From NCBI RefSeq assembly GCF_003201875.1, contig NZ_QJKD01000021.1, positions 35,120 to 99,119 on the forward strand: a DNA stretch of 64,000 nt. Reading direction: 5' to 3'. The number at the start of each line of letters is the position of its first letter. Positions within the stretch are counted from its first letter, which is position 1. Below the pieces are notes generated by a model. It did not search any database. It was not told where the DNA came from and saw nothing but the letters and a program-made list of their open reading frames with translations. Source of the DNA: Hungatella effluvii. Its GTDB lineage: Bacteria > Bacillota > Clostridia > Lachnospirales > Lachnospiraceae. Of this stretch, positions 16,242-26,507 are shown in pieces. The translations under genes and the position numbers were made by a program.

Positions 16242-19200
16242 ATGAGCGTAAGAAGAGTGTATGTAGAGAAGAAACCGGCCTATGCCGTAAAGGCCCATGA
16301 GCTTAAGGAGGAGATTGCCAGCTATCTTGGGATAGAAACCGTGACGGATGTACGTGTTCTGATTCGCTATGACATCGAGAATTTATCCGATGAGACTTAT
16401 ACGACAGCGCTTGAGACAATTTTTTCCGAGCCGCCGGTGGACGAGGTCTACGAGGAGACATTTCCGAGAAATGACAATGACGTGGTGTTTGCAGTGGAGT
16501 ACCTGCCGGGCCAGTTCGATCAGAGGGCCGATTCTGCGGAGCAGTGTGTGAAGCTTTTGAAGGAAGACGAGGAGCCGGTGATCAAATCGGCTACCACCTA
16601 TGTGATTTCCGGAACCGTGACAGAGGCGGAAGCCGCGGATATCAAGTCCTTCTGCATCAATCCGGTGGATTCCAGAGAAACGGATGAGACAAAGCCGGAG
16701 ACGCTTTTAACCGTGTTTGAGACTCCGGCCGACGTTATCATATTCGACGGGTTCCAGAACTTTGAAGAGGGCGTGTTAAAGGAGTTGTACGATTCCCTGA
16801 ACCTTGCCATGACATTTAAGGATTTTAAGCATATTCAGAACTATTTCAGGGACGAGGAGAAGAGAGACCCGTCCATGACGGAGATCCGCGTCCTGGATAC
16901 GTACTGGTCCGATCACTGCCGCCATACCACATTCCAGACGGAACTGAAGGATGTGACATTTACAGAGGGCGATTACCGGGTTCCGATCGAAACGACGTAC
17001 CAGAAGTACTTAGCCGACCGTGAGGTGGTGTTAAAGGGAAAGAGCGGCAAGTTCGTCTGTCTGATGGACCTGGCGCTGATGGCCATGAAGAAGCTGCGCA
17101 TGGAGGGCAAACTGGATGATCTGGAAGTATCCGACGAGATCAACGCCTGCAGCATCGTGGTGCCTGTGGAAATCGATGGAAAAGAGGAGGAGTGGCTCGT
17201 CAATTTCAAGAATGAGACACACAACCATCCGACGGAGATCGAGCCGTTCGGCGGCGCTGCCACCTGTCTTGGCGGAGCTATCCGTGATCCGCTGTCCGGG
17301 CGTACGTATGTATACCAGGCTATGCGTGTGACGGGGGCCGCCGATCCGACAAAACCGTTAAATGAGACGTTAAAGGGCAAGCTTCCTCAGAGGAAGATCG
17401 TGACCGGGGCGGCCAGCGGATACAGCTCCTACGGCAACCAGATCGGTCTTGCCACCGGATATGTAAAAGAAATTTACCATCCCAACTACGTGGCAAAGCG
17501 CATGGAGATTGGCGCCGTCATGGGCGCAGCTCCACGTAAAAATGTTATCCGCGAGACATCTGATCCGGGCGATATCATCATTTTACTGGGCGGACGTACC
17601 GGACGTGACGGCTGCGGCGGCGCTACCGGTTCCTCCAAGGTACATACGGAGGCGTCCATCGAGACCTGCGGCGCTGAGGTTCAGAAGGGAAATGCGCCTA
17701 CAGAGCGAAAGATTCAGAGACTGTTCCGCCGTGCGGAAGTCAGCAGCATTATTAAGAAATGCAACGATTTCGGCGCAGGCGGAGTATCCGTTGCCATCGG
17801 CGAGCTGGCTGACGGCTTACAGATTGATTTAGACAAGGTTCCGAAGAAGTATGCCGGTCTGGATGGAACAGAGATCGCCATCTCCGAGAGCCAGGAGCGT
17901 ATGGCTGTCGTCATCGATCCGAAGGACGTAAAACAGTTTTTAGCCTACGCTGCGGAGGAGAACTTAGAGGCCATCGAGGTTGCCGTGGTGACCGGGGAGC
18001 CGCGTCTGGTGATGAACTGGAGAGGCAGAAATATCGTGGATATCAGCCGCGCATTCCTGGATACGAACGGAGCTCATCAGGAGGCTTCCGTCGTTGTGAA
18101 AGTCCCGAACAGGGTAAGCGCTTCCCACTCCGGTTTGGCGGAAGGAAAGGAAGGCAGAGCGTTTGACAGGAAGGAGATTTCTGACGTCCGGGGTGAGTGG
18201 ATGAATGTGCTTTCCGATTTAAATGTCTGCTCTCAGAAGGGGCTGGTAGAGATGTTCGACGGTTCCATCGGTGCGGGCAGCGTGTTCATGCCTTACGGCG
18301 GTAAATACCAGCTGACAGAGACGCAAGTAATGGTGGCGAAGCTTCCGGTACTTTCCGGAAAGACAGATACGGTGACGATGATGAGCTACGGCTTTGATCC
18401 GTATTTATCCAGCTGGAGCCCGTATCACGGCGCTGTTTATGCAGTTGTTTCCTCTGTAGCCAAGATCGTGGCCGCAGGCGGTGACTATAAGAAGATCCGT
18501 TTTACCTTCCAGGAGTACTTCCGCCGGATGACGGAGGAGGCCTCCCGCTGGAGCCAGCCGTTCTCCGCTCTGCTTGGAGCATACGAGGCTCAGCTGGGCT
18601 TCGGACTTCCATCCATCGGCGGAAAGGACAGCATGTCCGGAACCTTCAATGAGATTGACGTTCCGCCGACACTGGTATCCTTTGCTGTGGATATTGCCGA
18701 TCAGAAGCACATCATCACTCCGGAGTTTAAGAAGGCAGGCAGTAAGATTGTTGTGTTCCATATAGAGAAAGACCAGTATGATTTACCTGTTTATGAGCAG
18801 CTCATGGATGGGTATGAGAAGCTTTATCATGAGATTACTGCGGGCAGAGTCATTTCCGCGTATGCGGTGGAAGGCCATGGTTTGGCTGAATCCGTGGCAA
18901 AGATGGCGTTCGGCAATAAGCTGGGCGTTAAGATCGAGCACAATGTGGACCCAAGAGATTTCTTCGCTCCGGACTGGGGCTCCATCGTCTGCGAGGTTCC
19001 GGACGGAAAGGTAAGTGAGCTGTCTATCTCCTACACAGTCATCGGCGAAGTGACGGACCGCGGAGTCCTGGAATACGGCAGCACGGCCATCACCATGGAC
19101 GAGGCGCTGAACGCATGGACAGAGACTCTGGAAAATGTGTTCCCGACCAGATCGGGTGTTGCAGATACGCCTGTGACGGAAGCGCTCTACGATACAAAGG

Positions 19201-20027
19201 ACATCTATGTCTGCAGGAATAAGGTTGCAAAACCGAACGTATTTATTCCGGTATTCCCGGGTACCAACTGCGAGTACGACAGCCGGAAGGCATTTGAGCG
19301 GGCCGGTGCAAATGTGGTGACAAAGGTATTTAAGAATATGAGTGCCGATGACATCAGAGAGTCCGTGGAAGCGTACAGAGAAGAGATCGCAAAAGCCCAG
19401 ATCGTCATGTTCCCGGGCGGCTTCTCCGCTGGCGACGAGCCGGAGGGGTCCGCGAAATTCTTCGCAACCGTATTCCGCAACGCGGTGATCAGGGAAGAGA
19501 TCGAAAAGCTGTTAAATGAGCGCGACGGCCTGATGCTGGGCATCTGCAACGGCTTCCAGGCGCTGATCAAGCTGGGTCTCGTGCCGGAAGGAACCATCAC
19601 GGCGCAGAGAAATGATTCTCCGACTCTGGCTATGAACACTATCGGACGCCACATTTCCAAGATGGTTTATACGAAAGTAGTGACGAACAAGTCTCCGTGG
19701 TTACAGGGAGCCGAGCTTGGCGGCGTATACTGCAATCCGGCATCTCACGGCGAGGGCCGTTTTGTGGCCAATGATGATTGGATTAAAAAGCTGTTCGAGA
19801 ACGGCCAGGTAGCGACGCAGTACGTGGACGAGAACGGGAATCCGACGATGGACGAGTTCTGGAACCCGAACGGTTCCTATATGGCGATCGAGGGCATCAC
19901 AAGCCCGGATGGCAGAATTTTGGGCAAGATGGCTCACTCCGAGAGACGGGGCGAGGCAGTTGCCATGAATATTTATGGGGAGCAGGATTTGAAGATATTC
20001 GAATCCGGTGTGAAGTATTTTAAATAA
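16242..20027 (+). CDS. purL: phosphoribosylformylglycinamidine synthase, single-chain
   Basis: FGAM synthase converts FGAR, glutamine and ATP to FGAM in de novo purine synthesis. The 1261-residue chain has the N-terminal PurS-like region, two AIRS-type repeats (DTYWSDHCRHTTF near residue 225; NFKNETHNHPTEIEPFGGAAT near residue 325) and a C-terminal class I glutamine amidotransferase with FPGGFSAGDEP and the nucleophile in GICNGFQAL, with SHGEGRF near the end. The start at 16242 follows AAGGAGGAAAT, and the longer frame from 16179 lacks a site. It is not beside other pur genes and has its own terminator. Confidence 0.97.
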   Translation: MSVRRVYVEKKPAYAVKAHELKEEIASYLGIETVTDVRVLIRYDIENLSDETYTTALETIFSEPPVDEVYEETFPRNDNDVVFAVEYLPGQFDQRADSAEQCVKLLKEDEEPVIKSATTYVISGTVTEAEAADIKSFCINPVDSRETDETKPETLLTVFETPADVIIFDGFQNFEEGVLKELYDSLNLAMTFKDFKHIQNYFRDEEKRDPSMTEIRVLDTYWSDHCRHTTFQTELKDVTFTEGDYRVPIETTYQKYLADREVVLKGKSGKFVCLMDLALMAMKKLRMEGKLDDLEVSDEINACSIVVPVEIDGKEEEWLVNFKNETHNHPTEIEPFGGAATCLGGAIRDPLSGRTYVYQAMRVTGAADPTKPLNETLKGKLPQRKIVTGAASGYSSYGNQIGLATGYVKEIYHPNYVAKRMEIGAVMGAAPRKNVIRETSDPGDIIILLGGRTGRDGCGGATGSSKVHTEASIETCGAEVQKGNAPTERKIQRLFRRAEVSSIIKKCNDFGAGGVSVAIGELADGLQIDLDKVPKKYAGLDGTEIAISESQERMAVVIDPKDVKQFLAYAAEENLEAIEVAVVTGEPRLVMNWRGRNIVDISRAFLDTNGAHQEASVVVKVPNRVSASHSGLAEGKEGRAFDRKEISDVRGEWMNVLSDLNVCSQKGLVEMFDGSIGAGSVFMPYGGKYQLTETQVMVAKLPVLSGKTDTVTMMSYGFDPYLSSWSPYHGAVYAVVSSVAKIVAAGGDYKKIRFTFQEYFRRMTEEASRWSQPFSALLGAYEAQLGFGLPSIGGKDSMSGTFNEIDVPPTLVSFAVDIADQKHIITPEFKKAGSKIVVFHIEKDQYDLPVYEQLMDGYEKLYHEITAGRVISAYAVEGHGLAESVAKMAFGNKLGVKIEHNVDPRDFFAPDWGSIVCEVPDGKVSELSISYTVIGEVTDRGVLEYGSTAITMDEALNAWTETLENVFPTRSGVADTPVTEALYDTKDIYVCRNKVAKPNVFIPVFPGTNCEYDSRKAFERAGANVVTKVFKNMSADDIRESVEAYREEIAKAQIVMFPGGFSAGDEPEGSAKFFATVFRNAVIREEIEKLLNERDGLMLGICNGFQALIKLGLVPEGTITAQRNDSPTLAMNTIGRHISKMVYTKVVTNKSPWLQGAELGGVYCNPASHGEGRFVANDDWIKKLFENGQVATQYVDENGNPTMDEFWNPNGSYMAIEGITSPDGRILGKMAHSERRGEAVAMNIYGEQDLKIFESGVKYFK

Positions 20028-20042
20028 GAGAATAACAGGGAT

Positions 20043-20086
20043 GGGAGCAGAAAAATGGCTGACAGCGATTTTTCTGCTCCTGTTTT
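20043..20086 (+). terminator. terminator of purL
   Basis: GGAGCAGAAAAAT at 20044-20056 pairs perfectly with ATTTTTCTGCTCC at 20068-20080, followed by TGTTTTG. Confidence 0.85.
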
Positions 20087-20176
20087 GCTTTACATTTAAA
20101 AAACAATTCGCTATACTAAAGATAAATGTTCGACTTGCCGCAGCTATTACCACAAGTAATAGTAAGGAGAACAAAA

Positions 20177-21604
20177 ATGAGTACAAAAAAACCAAATATT
20201 GTTTTTTTATTATCTGACGATCAGGGAGCATGGGCCATGGGCTGCTCCGGCAATGAGGAGATTATCACACCGAACCTGGATAAGCTGGCAGCGGAAGGCA
20301 TGCGTTTCGAGAACTTCTTCTGCGCATCGCCGGTATGCTCTCCGGCGCGGGCGTCACTTCTGACGGGGAGAATTCCGTCTCAGCACGGCGTTCACGACTG
20401 GATTCGCGACGATAATAAAAAGCAGGAGGATATAGAATATCTTGCAGGTCAGACTGCCTATACCGATATCCTGGCACAGGAAGGATACGTGTGCGGCCTG
20501 TCCGGCAAATGGCATCTGGGGAAGAGTTCTGTACCTCAAAAGAGTTTTACACACTGGTTTGCGCACAAATCTGGCGGAGGCCCTTATTATGGTGCTCCTT
20601 TTTACAGAGAGGGCCGTCTGGTCTATGAACCTGGTTATGTCACGGATGTCATCACGGATGACGCCATTTCTTTTCTGAAAGAGCATGCGGGAAAGCAGCC
20701 TTTCTATCTTCACGTGGGCTATACGGCGCCTCACGCGCCCTGGCTTAACAACCATCCGAAAGAATACACCGATTTATATGAGAATTGCCGTTTTTTGTCC
20801 TGTCCCATGGAGAAAGAGCATCCCGACAGTATTTATCTGACGAAGGAAGTCTTACAGGACTTGAGGGCGAATCAGATCGGATATTATGCCGCTGCTACCG
20901 CCATGGACTATAATATTGGACGAATCCTGGAGCAGCTTGACAAACTGGGGATCCGGGAAGAGACCCTGGTGATCTTTGGCAGCGATAATGGGTTCAGCTG
21001 CGGCCATCACGGCTTCTGGGGAAAGGGAAACGGTACCTTCCCAATCAATATGTACGAATCTTCCGTTAAGGTTCCGATGATTATGAGCCAGCCAGGGGTG
21101 ATCGAGCCGGGGATGGTGAATTCCTCGCTCTTGTCCGCATATGACTTTATGCCGACACTGCTCGACTATGTTGGTATCGAGGGAACGGATCGTGGGGAGA
21201 AGCTTCCGGGAAAAAGCTTCCTTCCGGCGCTGCTGGGGCAGGAATTTCATCAGGGAGAATCCATTGTGGTGATGGATGAGTACGGTCCCAACCGTATGAT
21301 CCGCGGGACCAGATATAAGTTTATAAAACGGTATCCTTACGGCCCCAATGAGCTGTACGATCTGCAGGAAGATCCGGGAGAGCGGAGAAACCTGCTTCTG
21401 GCGGGGAACGAGAAGGATGAGGAGATCGGAAGAACGATGAATTACGAGCTGGAACAGTGGTTTATCAATTACGTCAATCCGGAAATCGACGGGGCTAAGG
21501 AGCCCGTGTTCGGCTCCGGCCAGATCGGCCTTGCCGGACTCTGGAGCAAGGGGGAGGTATCCCACAGCTGCGACGATTACATCAAAGAAAAGTTAAAAGA
21601 ATGA
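20177..21604 (+). CDS. sulfatase (type I, Cys-type)
   Basis: This arylsulfatase-family enzyme has 475 residues. Metal ligands sit in LLSDDQG (Asp14-Asp15) and in FGSDNGFSCGHHG. The active-site motif CSPARASLLTGR has Cys54 as the residue to be converted to formylglycine. It lacks a signal peptide, so it probably acts in the cytoplasm. The start at 20177 follows TAAGGAGAAC; the longer frame from 20126 has no site. It begins a four-gene operon with sensor kinase, regulator and a second sulfatase. Which sulfate ester it cleaves is unknown. No maturase for formylglycine is in the window. Confidence 0.93.
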   Translation: MSTKKPNIVFLLSDDQGAWAMGCSGNEEIITPNLDKLAAEGMRFENFFCASPVCSPARASLLTGRIPSQHGVHDWIRDDNKKQEDIEYLAGQTAYTDILAQEGYVCGLSGKWHLGKSSVPQKSFTHWFAHKSGGGPYYGAPFYREGRLVYEPGYVTDVITDDAISFLKEHAGKQPFYLHVGYTAPHAPWLNNHPKEYTDLYENCRFLSCPMEKEHPDSIYLTKEVLQDLRANQIGYYAAATAMDYNIGRILEQLDKLGIREETLVIFGSDNGFSCGHHGFWGKGNGTFPINMYESSVKVPMIMSQPGVIEPGMVNSSLLSAYDFMPTLLDYVGIEGTDRGEKLPGKSFLPALLGQEFHQGESIVVMDEYGPNRMIRGTRYKFIKRYPYGPNELYDLQEDPGERRNLLLAGNEKDEEIGRTMNYELEQWFINYVNPEIDGAKEPVFGSGQIGLAGLWSKGEVSHSCDDYIKEKLKE

Positions 21605-21608
21605 GCGG

Positions 21609-23444
21609 GTGAGCGAGATAAAAAAGTATTGGGAGAAATTCAAACAGGCGTCCGGGAAACTGAAGACTCAGTTGTATTTAGGATACGGCGTTACTTTTGC
21701 CGTCCTGTCCATCCTGATTATCAGCTTTCTGTTTCTGGGAGTAAAACGGCTGATGATGGATCAGATCGGCCAGAGCCGTCTGGATGTATTAAAACAGATT
21801 TCAGAGCGTTCCAACACCATAAAAAACAGTACCATTACCATATCCAATCTATACCGGTATGATGAAGAGGTGCAGAGATGCTTAAATGAGAACGGCCTCT
21901 CAGAGGAAGAGATGGAGCAGGCCGGACGCTACTTAGACGGGGTGAAGGAGAATTACGACAGGGTATTTCACGATGTGGGGGTGGCCTACGACGTGGTGAT
22001 CCTGGGAGATAATGGATTCCGTTACGCCTCCAGGGGGCGGGACAACTACGATTTTGACGGGCTGGAGAGCCAGCTCTGGTATAAGCGTAGCTACGACGCG
22101 GAAAATGATATCGTGTTTATCAGCAGCTTCCGGGAGAAGTTTGATTTATCGAGCAGGGAAGAGCGGTACGTATTCGCAGCCTTTCGCCGGGTGGCCGGAA
22201 CGGACGGCGGGGAAACGGGAACGATTCTCGTCAATGTGGATGAAAAATATCTGGAAGACTTATACGGAACGGCCGAAGACCGGAGCAACCTCTATATTTT
22301 CGATAAGAAGGGCAACATTGTCTCCAGCCGGGAGAAATCCCTGCTTGGAAAGAACTTTATCGGAGTTGATAATTTCAGACGGCTTTACGGGGAGAATGAG
22401 TACCACATTATCAAAAAGCTGGGACAGGACTATCTGCTGTCCAACTACTATGATCCCCAGACCGGCTGGACGATTGTGGAAGAGATGCCGTGCGCCGTTA
22501 TACTGCAGCCTTTAAACCAGGCGCTGGTGCTTCTCCTGGTGATTGTAAGCGGCTGTCTCCTGGCCGGAACGGGAGCGGCCTGTTATATGTCGGAACGGAT
22601 ATCGAAGCCGATTCTGAAGCTCTGCCGCCTGATGGACCGGGTGAAGCAGGGAGATTTTGACGTGATCAGCGACATCCGGGGATACGAGGAGGTTAATCAG
22701 CTGAAGGACAGCTTTAACGAGATGGCAGCTGAGATTAAGAAGCTTTTGGAGGACATTCGGGACAATGAGATGCAGAAGCGCAAGTCGGAGATGGATTTCT
22801 TAAGAGCGCAGATCAATCCGCATTTCCTCTATAATACGCTGTTTTCGATTCAGTGCATGATCGAATTGAAAAAGAATGACCAGGCAGTTCTGATGATGGC
22901 GGCCTTTACCGATCTTCTGAAGAAGACGCTGTCTGTGGACACGGATTTCATCACCCTGAAGGAGGAGTTTGAGAGCACGGAAAAATACCTGACGCTGCAG
23001 CAGATCCGGTATGGGGACAAGGTCCATTATGAGTGCGAGATGGGGGCGGAGACGGAGCAGTGCCTCGTTCCTGCGCTGATTATACAGCCGATTGTAGAGA
23101 ATGCCATCTTCCATGGAATCGAGGCAAAGGAGGAGGCGGGGCTTATTATCGTGGAATCCGTTGTGTCGGAGGGAGCCCTGCTGATCACCGTCTCCGACGA
23201 CGGCGTGGGGCTTGACGAGAAGGAGCTTGCCCGGATGACGGCGCAGTTTGGAGAACGGGAATACCAGTCCGGAAGATCCATCGGCATTCTCAATGTATTA
23301 AACCGGATCAAGATTAATTTTGGAGAAGAGTACGGGCTTACGGTGGAAAGCGAGCCGGGAATCGGCACCTCGGTTACCATGAAGTTTCCCGTGGTGCTTA
23401 AGGAGATGCAAGGGGTAAAATATGAAAATACTGATAGTAGATGA
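21609..23444 (+). CDS. YesM-type sensor histidine kinase
   Basis: This membrane sensor kinase of 611 residues starts at GTG 21609, 4 nt after the sulfatase stop. A membrane segment near residues 22-45 leads into an extracytoplasmic sensor of about 250 residues, followed by a second membrane segment near 302-325 and a HAMP domain. The His_kinase motif RAQINPHFLYNTLFSIQ carries the phosphorylated His near residue 405. An ATPase domain follows, with PIVENAIFHGIE and SDDGVGL. YesM-type kinases commonly control carbohydrate import or breakdown genes, and here the target is likely the flanking sulfatases. It overlaps the regulator gene by 23 nt. Confidence 0.94.
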   Translation: MSEIKKYWEKFKQASGKLKTQLYLGYGVTFAVLSILIISFLFLGVKRLMMDQIGQSRLDVLKQISERSNTIKNSTITISNLYRYDEEVQRCLNENGLSEEEMEQAGRYLDGVKENYDRVFHDVGVAYDVVILGDNGFRYASRGRDNYDFDGLESQLWYKRSYDAENDIVFISSFREKFDLSSREERYVFAAFRRVAGTDGGETGTILVNVDEKYLEDLYGTAEDRSNLYIFDKKGNIVSSREKSLLGKNFIGVDNFRRLYGENEYHIIKKLGQDYLLSNYYDPQTGWTIVEEMPCAVILQPLNQALVLLLVIVSGCLLAGTGAACYMSERISKPILKLCRLMDRVKQGDFDVISDIRGYEEVNQLKDSFNEMAAEIKKLLEDIRDNEMQKRKSEMDFLRAQINPHFLYNTLFSIQCMIELKKNDQAVLMMAAFTDLLKKTLSVDTDFITLKEEFESTEKYLTLQQIRYGDKVHYECEMGAETEQCLVPALIIQPIVENAIFHGIEAKEEAGLIIVESVVSEGALLITVSDDGVGLDEKELARMTAQFGEREYQSGRSIGILNVLNRIKINFGEEYGLTVESEPGIGTSVTMKFPVVLKEMQGVKYENTDSR

Positions 23445-24966
23445 CGAGAGAATGATATGCGAGTGGCTTCAGTTCTGTATCGGGCAGAACCCGGAGTGCC
23501 AGCTGACCGGCTGCGCCCATAACGGAGAGCAGGCACTCGCTCTGTTTCAGGAAAATGAACCGGACGTGGTTTTTACGGATATCAAGATGCCGGTTATGGG
23601 AGGTCTTGAGCTTTTAAAGCGGATTAAGGAGATCTCGCCGGAGACGGTTGTGGTCCTTTTGACCGCCTTTGCCGAATTCGATCTGGCCAGGGAGGCTATA
23701 CGGCAGGGCGGAGACGACTACCTGCTTAAGACGGAGATGAACAATCAGTCGTTTAAGGAGGTTCTGGAACGGTTAAAAAAACGGGTGACTAAGCAGGAGG
23801 TATCCAGAGGCGGGGCAGAGACGGAGAGTACCGGCCGCCAGCATTCCATTATCGGCGATATTCTGCGGGAGGGAAGGACTCTGGGGGAAGAGGATGTAAA
23901 GAAACTTAAGGCATGCAATATCCGGTGGCGTGATGAGGGGCTGTTTGCCGTGGCCGTGTGGAAAAAAGAGGTGCTGGAGGAATTCATCCTTCCGGAGAAT
24001 CCGGAGGTTCACCATGTGGTGGGATTCGAATACGACAGGCTTACGTACGTGATTGTGGGGAATCTGGAGCGTGACCGGACGGAACTGCAGAAAATCCAGC
24101 TGCTGCATGAGTATGGGACAGCTATCGTACAGAAAAACCGTTGTATGGCGGGAATCAGCACGGTGACGGGCAGTCTGGCCCATGTGGCGGACGCGATTAT
24201 CGAGGCAGCCTGCAGCTTAAGCCGCGGTTATTATATGGAAAAAGAGAAGGTCTGGCCGGCGGAGATGGCGGGAAGCGAGATTCGCAGCCTCGTGAAGCGA
24301 TGGGAGAGCGGATACCGGAAGACGCGGCGCGAGCTCTACGAGGTGTCCGGTCAGGAATTCTACCAGACCATGGAGGCGGTGCTGGATCATGCGAAGCAGG
24401 AGGGTGTATTTCCGGTCTGTATGTTTGCCGCTTTCTGCTGCGACGCCATGGAGATGGCCTATATGCGCTTTGCCGGCGAGGATGCAAAGCTGATGCACCA
24501 CATGCTTCTGGAGGAGAAGCGGGCGGTAAGCGAGTCTGTCAGCTATGCGGAAAGCTGCAAAAAGGTGACGGAATTTATCCGGAACGCGCTGGCCTATCAG
24601 GAAATGGACGAGAGAAATCTGTCAAAGGGGGTGGCTGCAGCCGTGGACTACGTGAGACACCATTACAGCGAACCGATCAGCCTGGAGAGCGTGTCCAGGG
24701 AGGTTCATTTAAATACGGAGTATTTGTCGAGAATTTTTAAGGAGGAGACAGGCTGTACCTACAGCACATTTCTCTCTGAGACAAGGCTTCAGAAGGCGGC
24801 TTATCTGCTGTCCCATACGCCGGAGCGCGTCCAGAAGATCGCGGAATCGGTGGGATATCCGAATGTCAGTTATTTCTCAACGACTTTTAAGAAGCGCTAC
24901 GGGGTCAATCCCTATGAATACAGGAGAGGAGAAGAAAAAGATGCGGGTAATCATGGTAATGTTTGA
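23422..24966 (+). CDS. YesN-type response regulator with AraC DNA-binding domain
   Basis: The N-terminal receiver (residues 1-120) has VDDE at 6-9 and phosphoacceptor Asp53 in FTDIKMP. A long linker follows. The C-terminal AraC double helix-turn-helix (about residues 405-505) contains ISLESVSREVHLNTEYLSRIFK and ends GVNPYEYRR. The total of 514 residues is usual for YesN types. It forms a pair with the preceding sensor kinase, with overlapping reading frames, and its end overlaps the second sulfatase start by 26 nt. Confidence 0.95.
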   Translation: MKILIVDDERMICEWLQFCIGQNPECQLTGCAHNGEQALALFQENEPDVVFTDIKMPVMGGLELLKRIKEISPETVVVLLTAFAEFDLAREAIRQGGDDYLLKTEMNNQSFKEVLERLKKRVTKQEVSRGGAETESTGRQHSIIGDILREGRTLGEEDVKKLKACNIRWRDEGLFAVAVWKKEVLEEFILPENPEVHHVVGFEYDRLTYVIVGNLERDRTELQKIQLLHEYGTAIVQKNRCMAGISTVTGSLAHVADAIIEAACSLSRGYYMEKEKVWPAEMAGSEIRSLVKRWESGYRKTRRELYEVSGQEFYQTMEAVLDHAKQEGVFPVCMFAAFCCDAMEMAYMRFAGEDAKLMHHMLLEEKRAVSESVSYAESCKKVTEFIRNALAYQEMDERNLSKGVAAAVDYVRHHYSEPISLESVSREVHLNTEYLSRIFKEETGCTYSTFLSETRLQKAAYLLSHTPERVQKIAESVGYPNVSYFSTTFKKRYGVNPYEYRRGEEKDAGNHGNV

Positions 24967-26443
24967 TTCATTGAACCGGAATATGCTGAATCCTTATGGA
25001 GGGAACCTGGCGGCCACGCCCAACTTCAACAGGCTGGCGGAGCATTCCGTCACATTTGACAACTGCTACGCGGGGAGTCTTCCCTGTATGCCGGCCAGGC
25101 GGGAGCTTCACACGGGGCGGTATAATTTTCTGCACAGGAGCTGGGGGCCGCTGGAACCATTCGATGATTCCATGCCGGAGCTTTTAAATCACAGCGGAAT
25201 TCATTCCCATATGGTGACGGACCATTACCACTATTTTGAGGATGGGGGCGCCACCTACCATACCAGATACCGAACGTGGGAAGGCTTTCGGGGGCAGGAG
25301 GGGGATGCCTGGAAGGGCGTTGTTTCCCCAGATCAGATTCCGGAAGGATACAGAAACCGCTGTGACGGGGTGGCAGATAACTGGGAACACAATTGGGTTC
25401 CGCAGGATTTTGTCAACCGTTCTTATATGGAGACCGAGGAAAAACAGCCGCAGAGCCTGACGTTTGAAGCCGGATGCAGTTTTATCCGGACAAATCACGG
25501 GGCAGATCAGTGGTATTTACAGATTGAGACCTTCGACCCTCATGAGCCGTTTTTCTCCCAGGAAAAGTTTAAGAAGCTGTTTCCGGATTCCTATAACGGC
25601 GGCGTCTATGACTGGCCGGATTACCGGAAGGTGGATGAGCGGGACACGCCGGAAGAGATTCTTCACCTGAGGGCGGAGTACGCTGCGCTGCTGACCATGT
25701 GTGACGAGAAGCTGGGAGAGGTGCTGGACCTGCTGGACGAGTATGGCATGTGGAAGGACACCATGGTCATTGTAAACACGGATCACGGTTTTCTGCTGGC
25801 TGAGCACGGTCAGTGGGCCAAATGCCACTGCCCCTTCTACAATGAAGTGGCCAGAATCCCGCTGTTTATCTGGGATCCGGTGACGGGGTCCAGGGGAATT
25901 CACGCGGACAGCCTGGTTCAGACCATCGATCTGCCGGCGACGATTCTCGCTCAGTTTGGGCTCCGGCTGCCGGAGGACATGGAGGGAGTTCCGCTCCAGC
26001 CGGTGCTTGCAGACGGTGGGAAAGCGGTGAGAAAAGCGGCGCTGTACGGCATTTTCGGAGGGCAGATTAACTGTACCGACGGGAGGTATGTCTATATGAG
26101 GAGTCCTGTGGATACTGATATCGGGATTTATCAGTATACGCTGATGCCGACCCGCCACGGCGGCCGCAGAGCGTTTATTGAAAATGAGGAACTGGAGAAG
26201 ATGACTCTGTCAGAAGGCCTGTCCTTTACCAAGGGGCTTCCGGTCTTAAAAATTCCATACGAGAAGGAAACAGGCCAGGCGAAGTACGATACCATGCTGT
26301 TTGATCTGGAGAATGATCCAGGCCAGGAGCATCCGATACACGATGAAGAGGCAGAGCGGTATATGGCGGCGCTCATGGCGGAACGGATGAAGGAAAACGG
26401 CTGCCCGGAGGAAATTTTTATGAGATACGGCTTAAAAAAGTAA
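24941..26443 (+). CDS. second sulfatase (Cys-type)
   Basis: This sulfatase-family hydrolase has 500 residues. Asp9 in VMFDSLNRN and the later NTDHGF are metal ligands, and the motif CMPARRELHTGR holds Cys49, which needs conversion to formylglycine. It differs clearly from the first sulfatase, lacks a signal peptide, and probably acts on a different sulfate ester or phosphonate-like substrate. The start at 24941 follows AGGAGAGGA with 10-nt spacing; the longer frame from 24863 lies inside the regulator gene. It is the last gene of the operon, 64 nt before leuS. Confidence 0.92.
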   Translation: MRVIMVMFDSLNRNMLNPYGGNLAATPNFNRLAEHSVTFDNCYAGSLPCMPARRELHTGRYNFLHRSWGPLEPFDDSMPELLNHSGIHSHMVTDHYHYFEDGGATYHTRYRTWEGFRGQEGDAWKGVVSPDQIPEGYRNRCDGVADNWEHNWVPQDFVNRSYMETEEKQPQSLTFEAGCSFIRTNHGADQWYLQIETFDPHEPFFSQEKFKKLFPDSYNGGVYDWPDYRKVDERDTPEEILHLRAEYAALLTMCDEKLGEVLDLLDEYGMWKDTMVIVNTDHGFLLAEHGQWAKCHCPFYNEVARIPLFIWDPVTGSRGIHADSLVQTIDLPATILAQFGLRLPEDMEGVPLQPVLADGGKAVRKAALYGIFGGQINCTDGRYVYMRSPVDTDIGIYQYTLMPTRHGGRRAFIENEELEKMTLSEGLSFTKGLPVLKIPYEKETGQAKYDTMLFDLENDPGQEHPIHDEEAERYMAALMAERMKENGCPEEIFMRYGLKK

Positions 26444-26447
26444 AACC

Positions 26448-26476
26448 TTGCATTTTATGGAAGGAATCTATATAAT
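26448..26476 (+). promoter_or_regulatory. promoter of leuS
   Basis: TTGCAT at 26448-26453 and a consensus TATAAT at 26471-26476 with exact 17-bp spacing begin 4 nt after the sulfatase stop. The leader is only about 25 nt, so no T-box riboswitch fits. Confidence 0.8.
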
Positions 26477-26507
26477 GGTCGTATCAGCAAAAAAATGGAG
26501 GCAGATT

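Noticed and set aside
26444..26507. T-box riboswitch before leuS
   Set aside because: The gap from promoter start site to start codon is about 25 nt, far too short, and no T-box sequence is seen.
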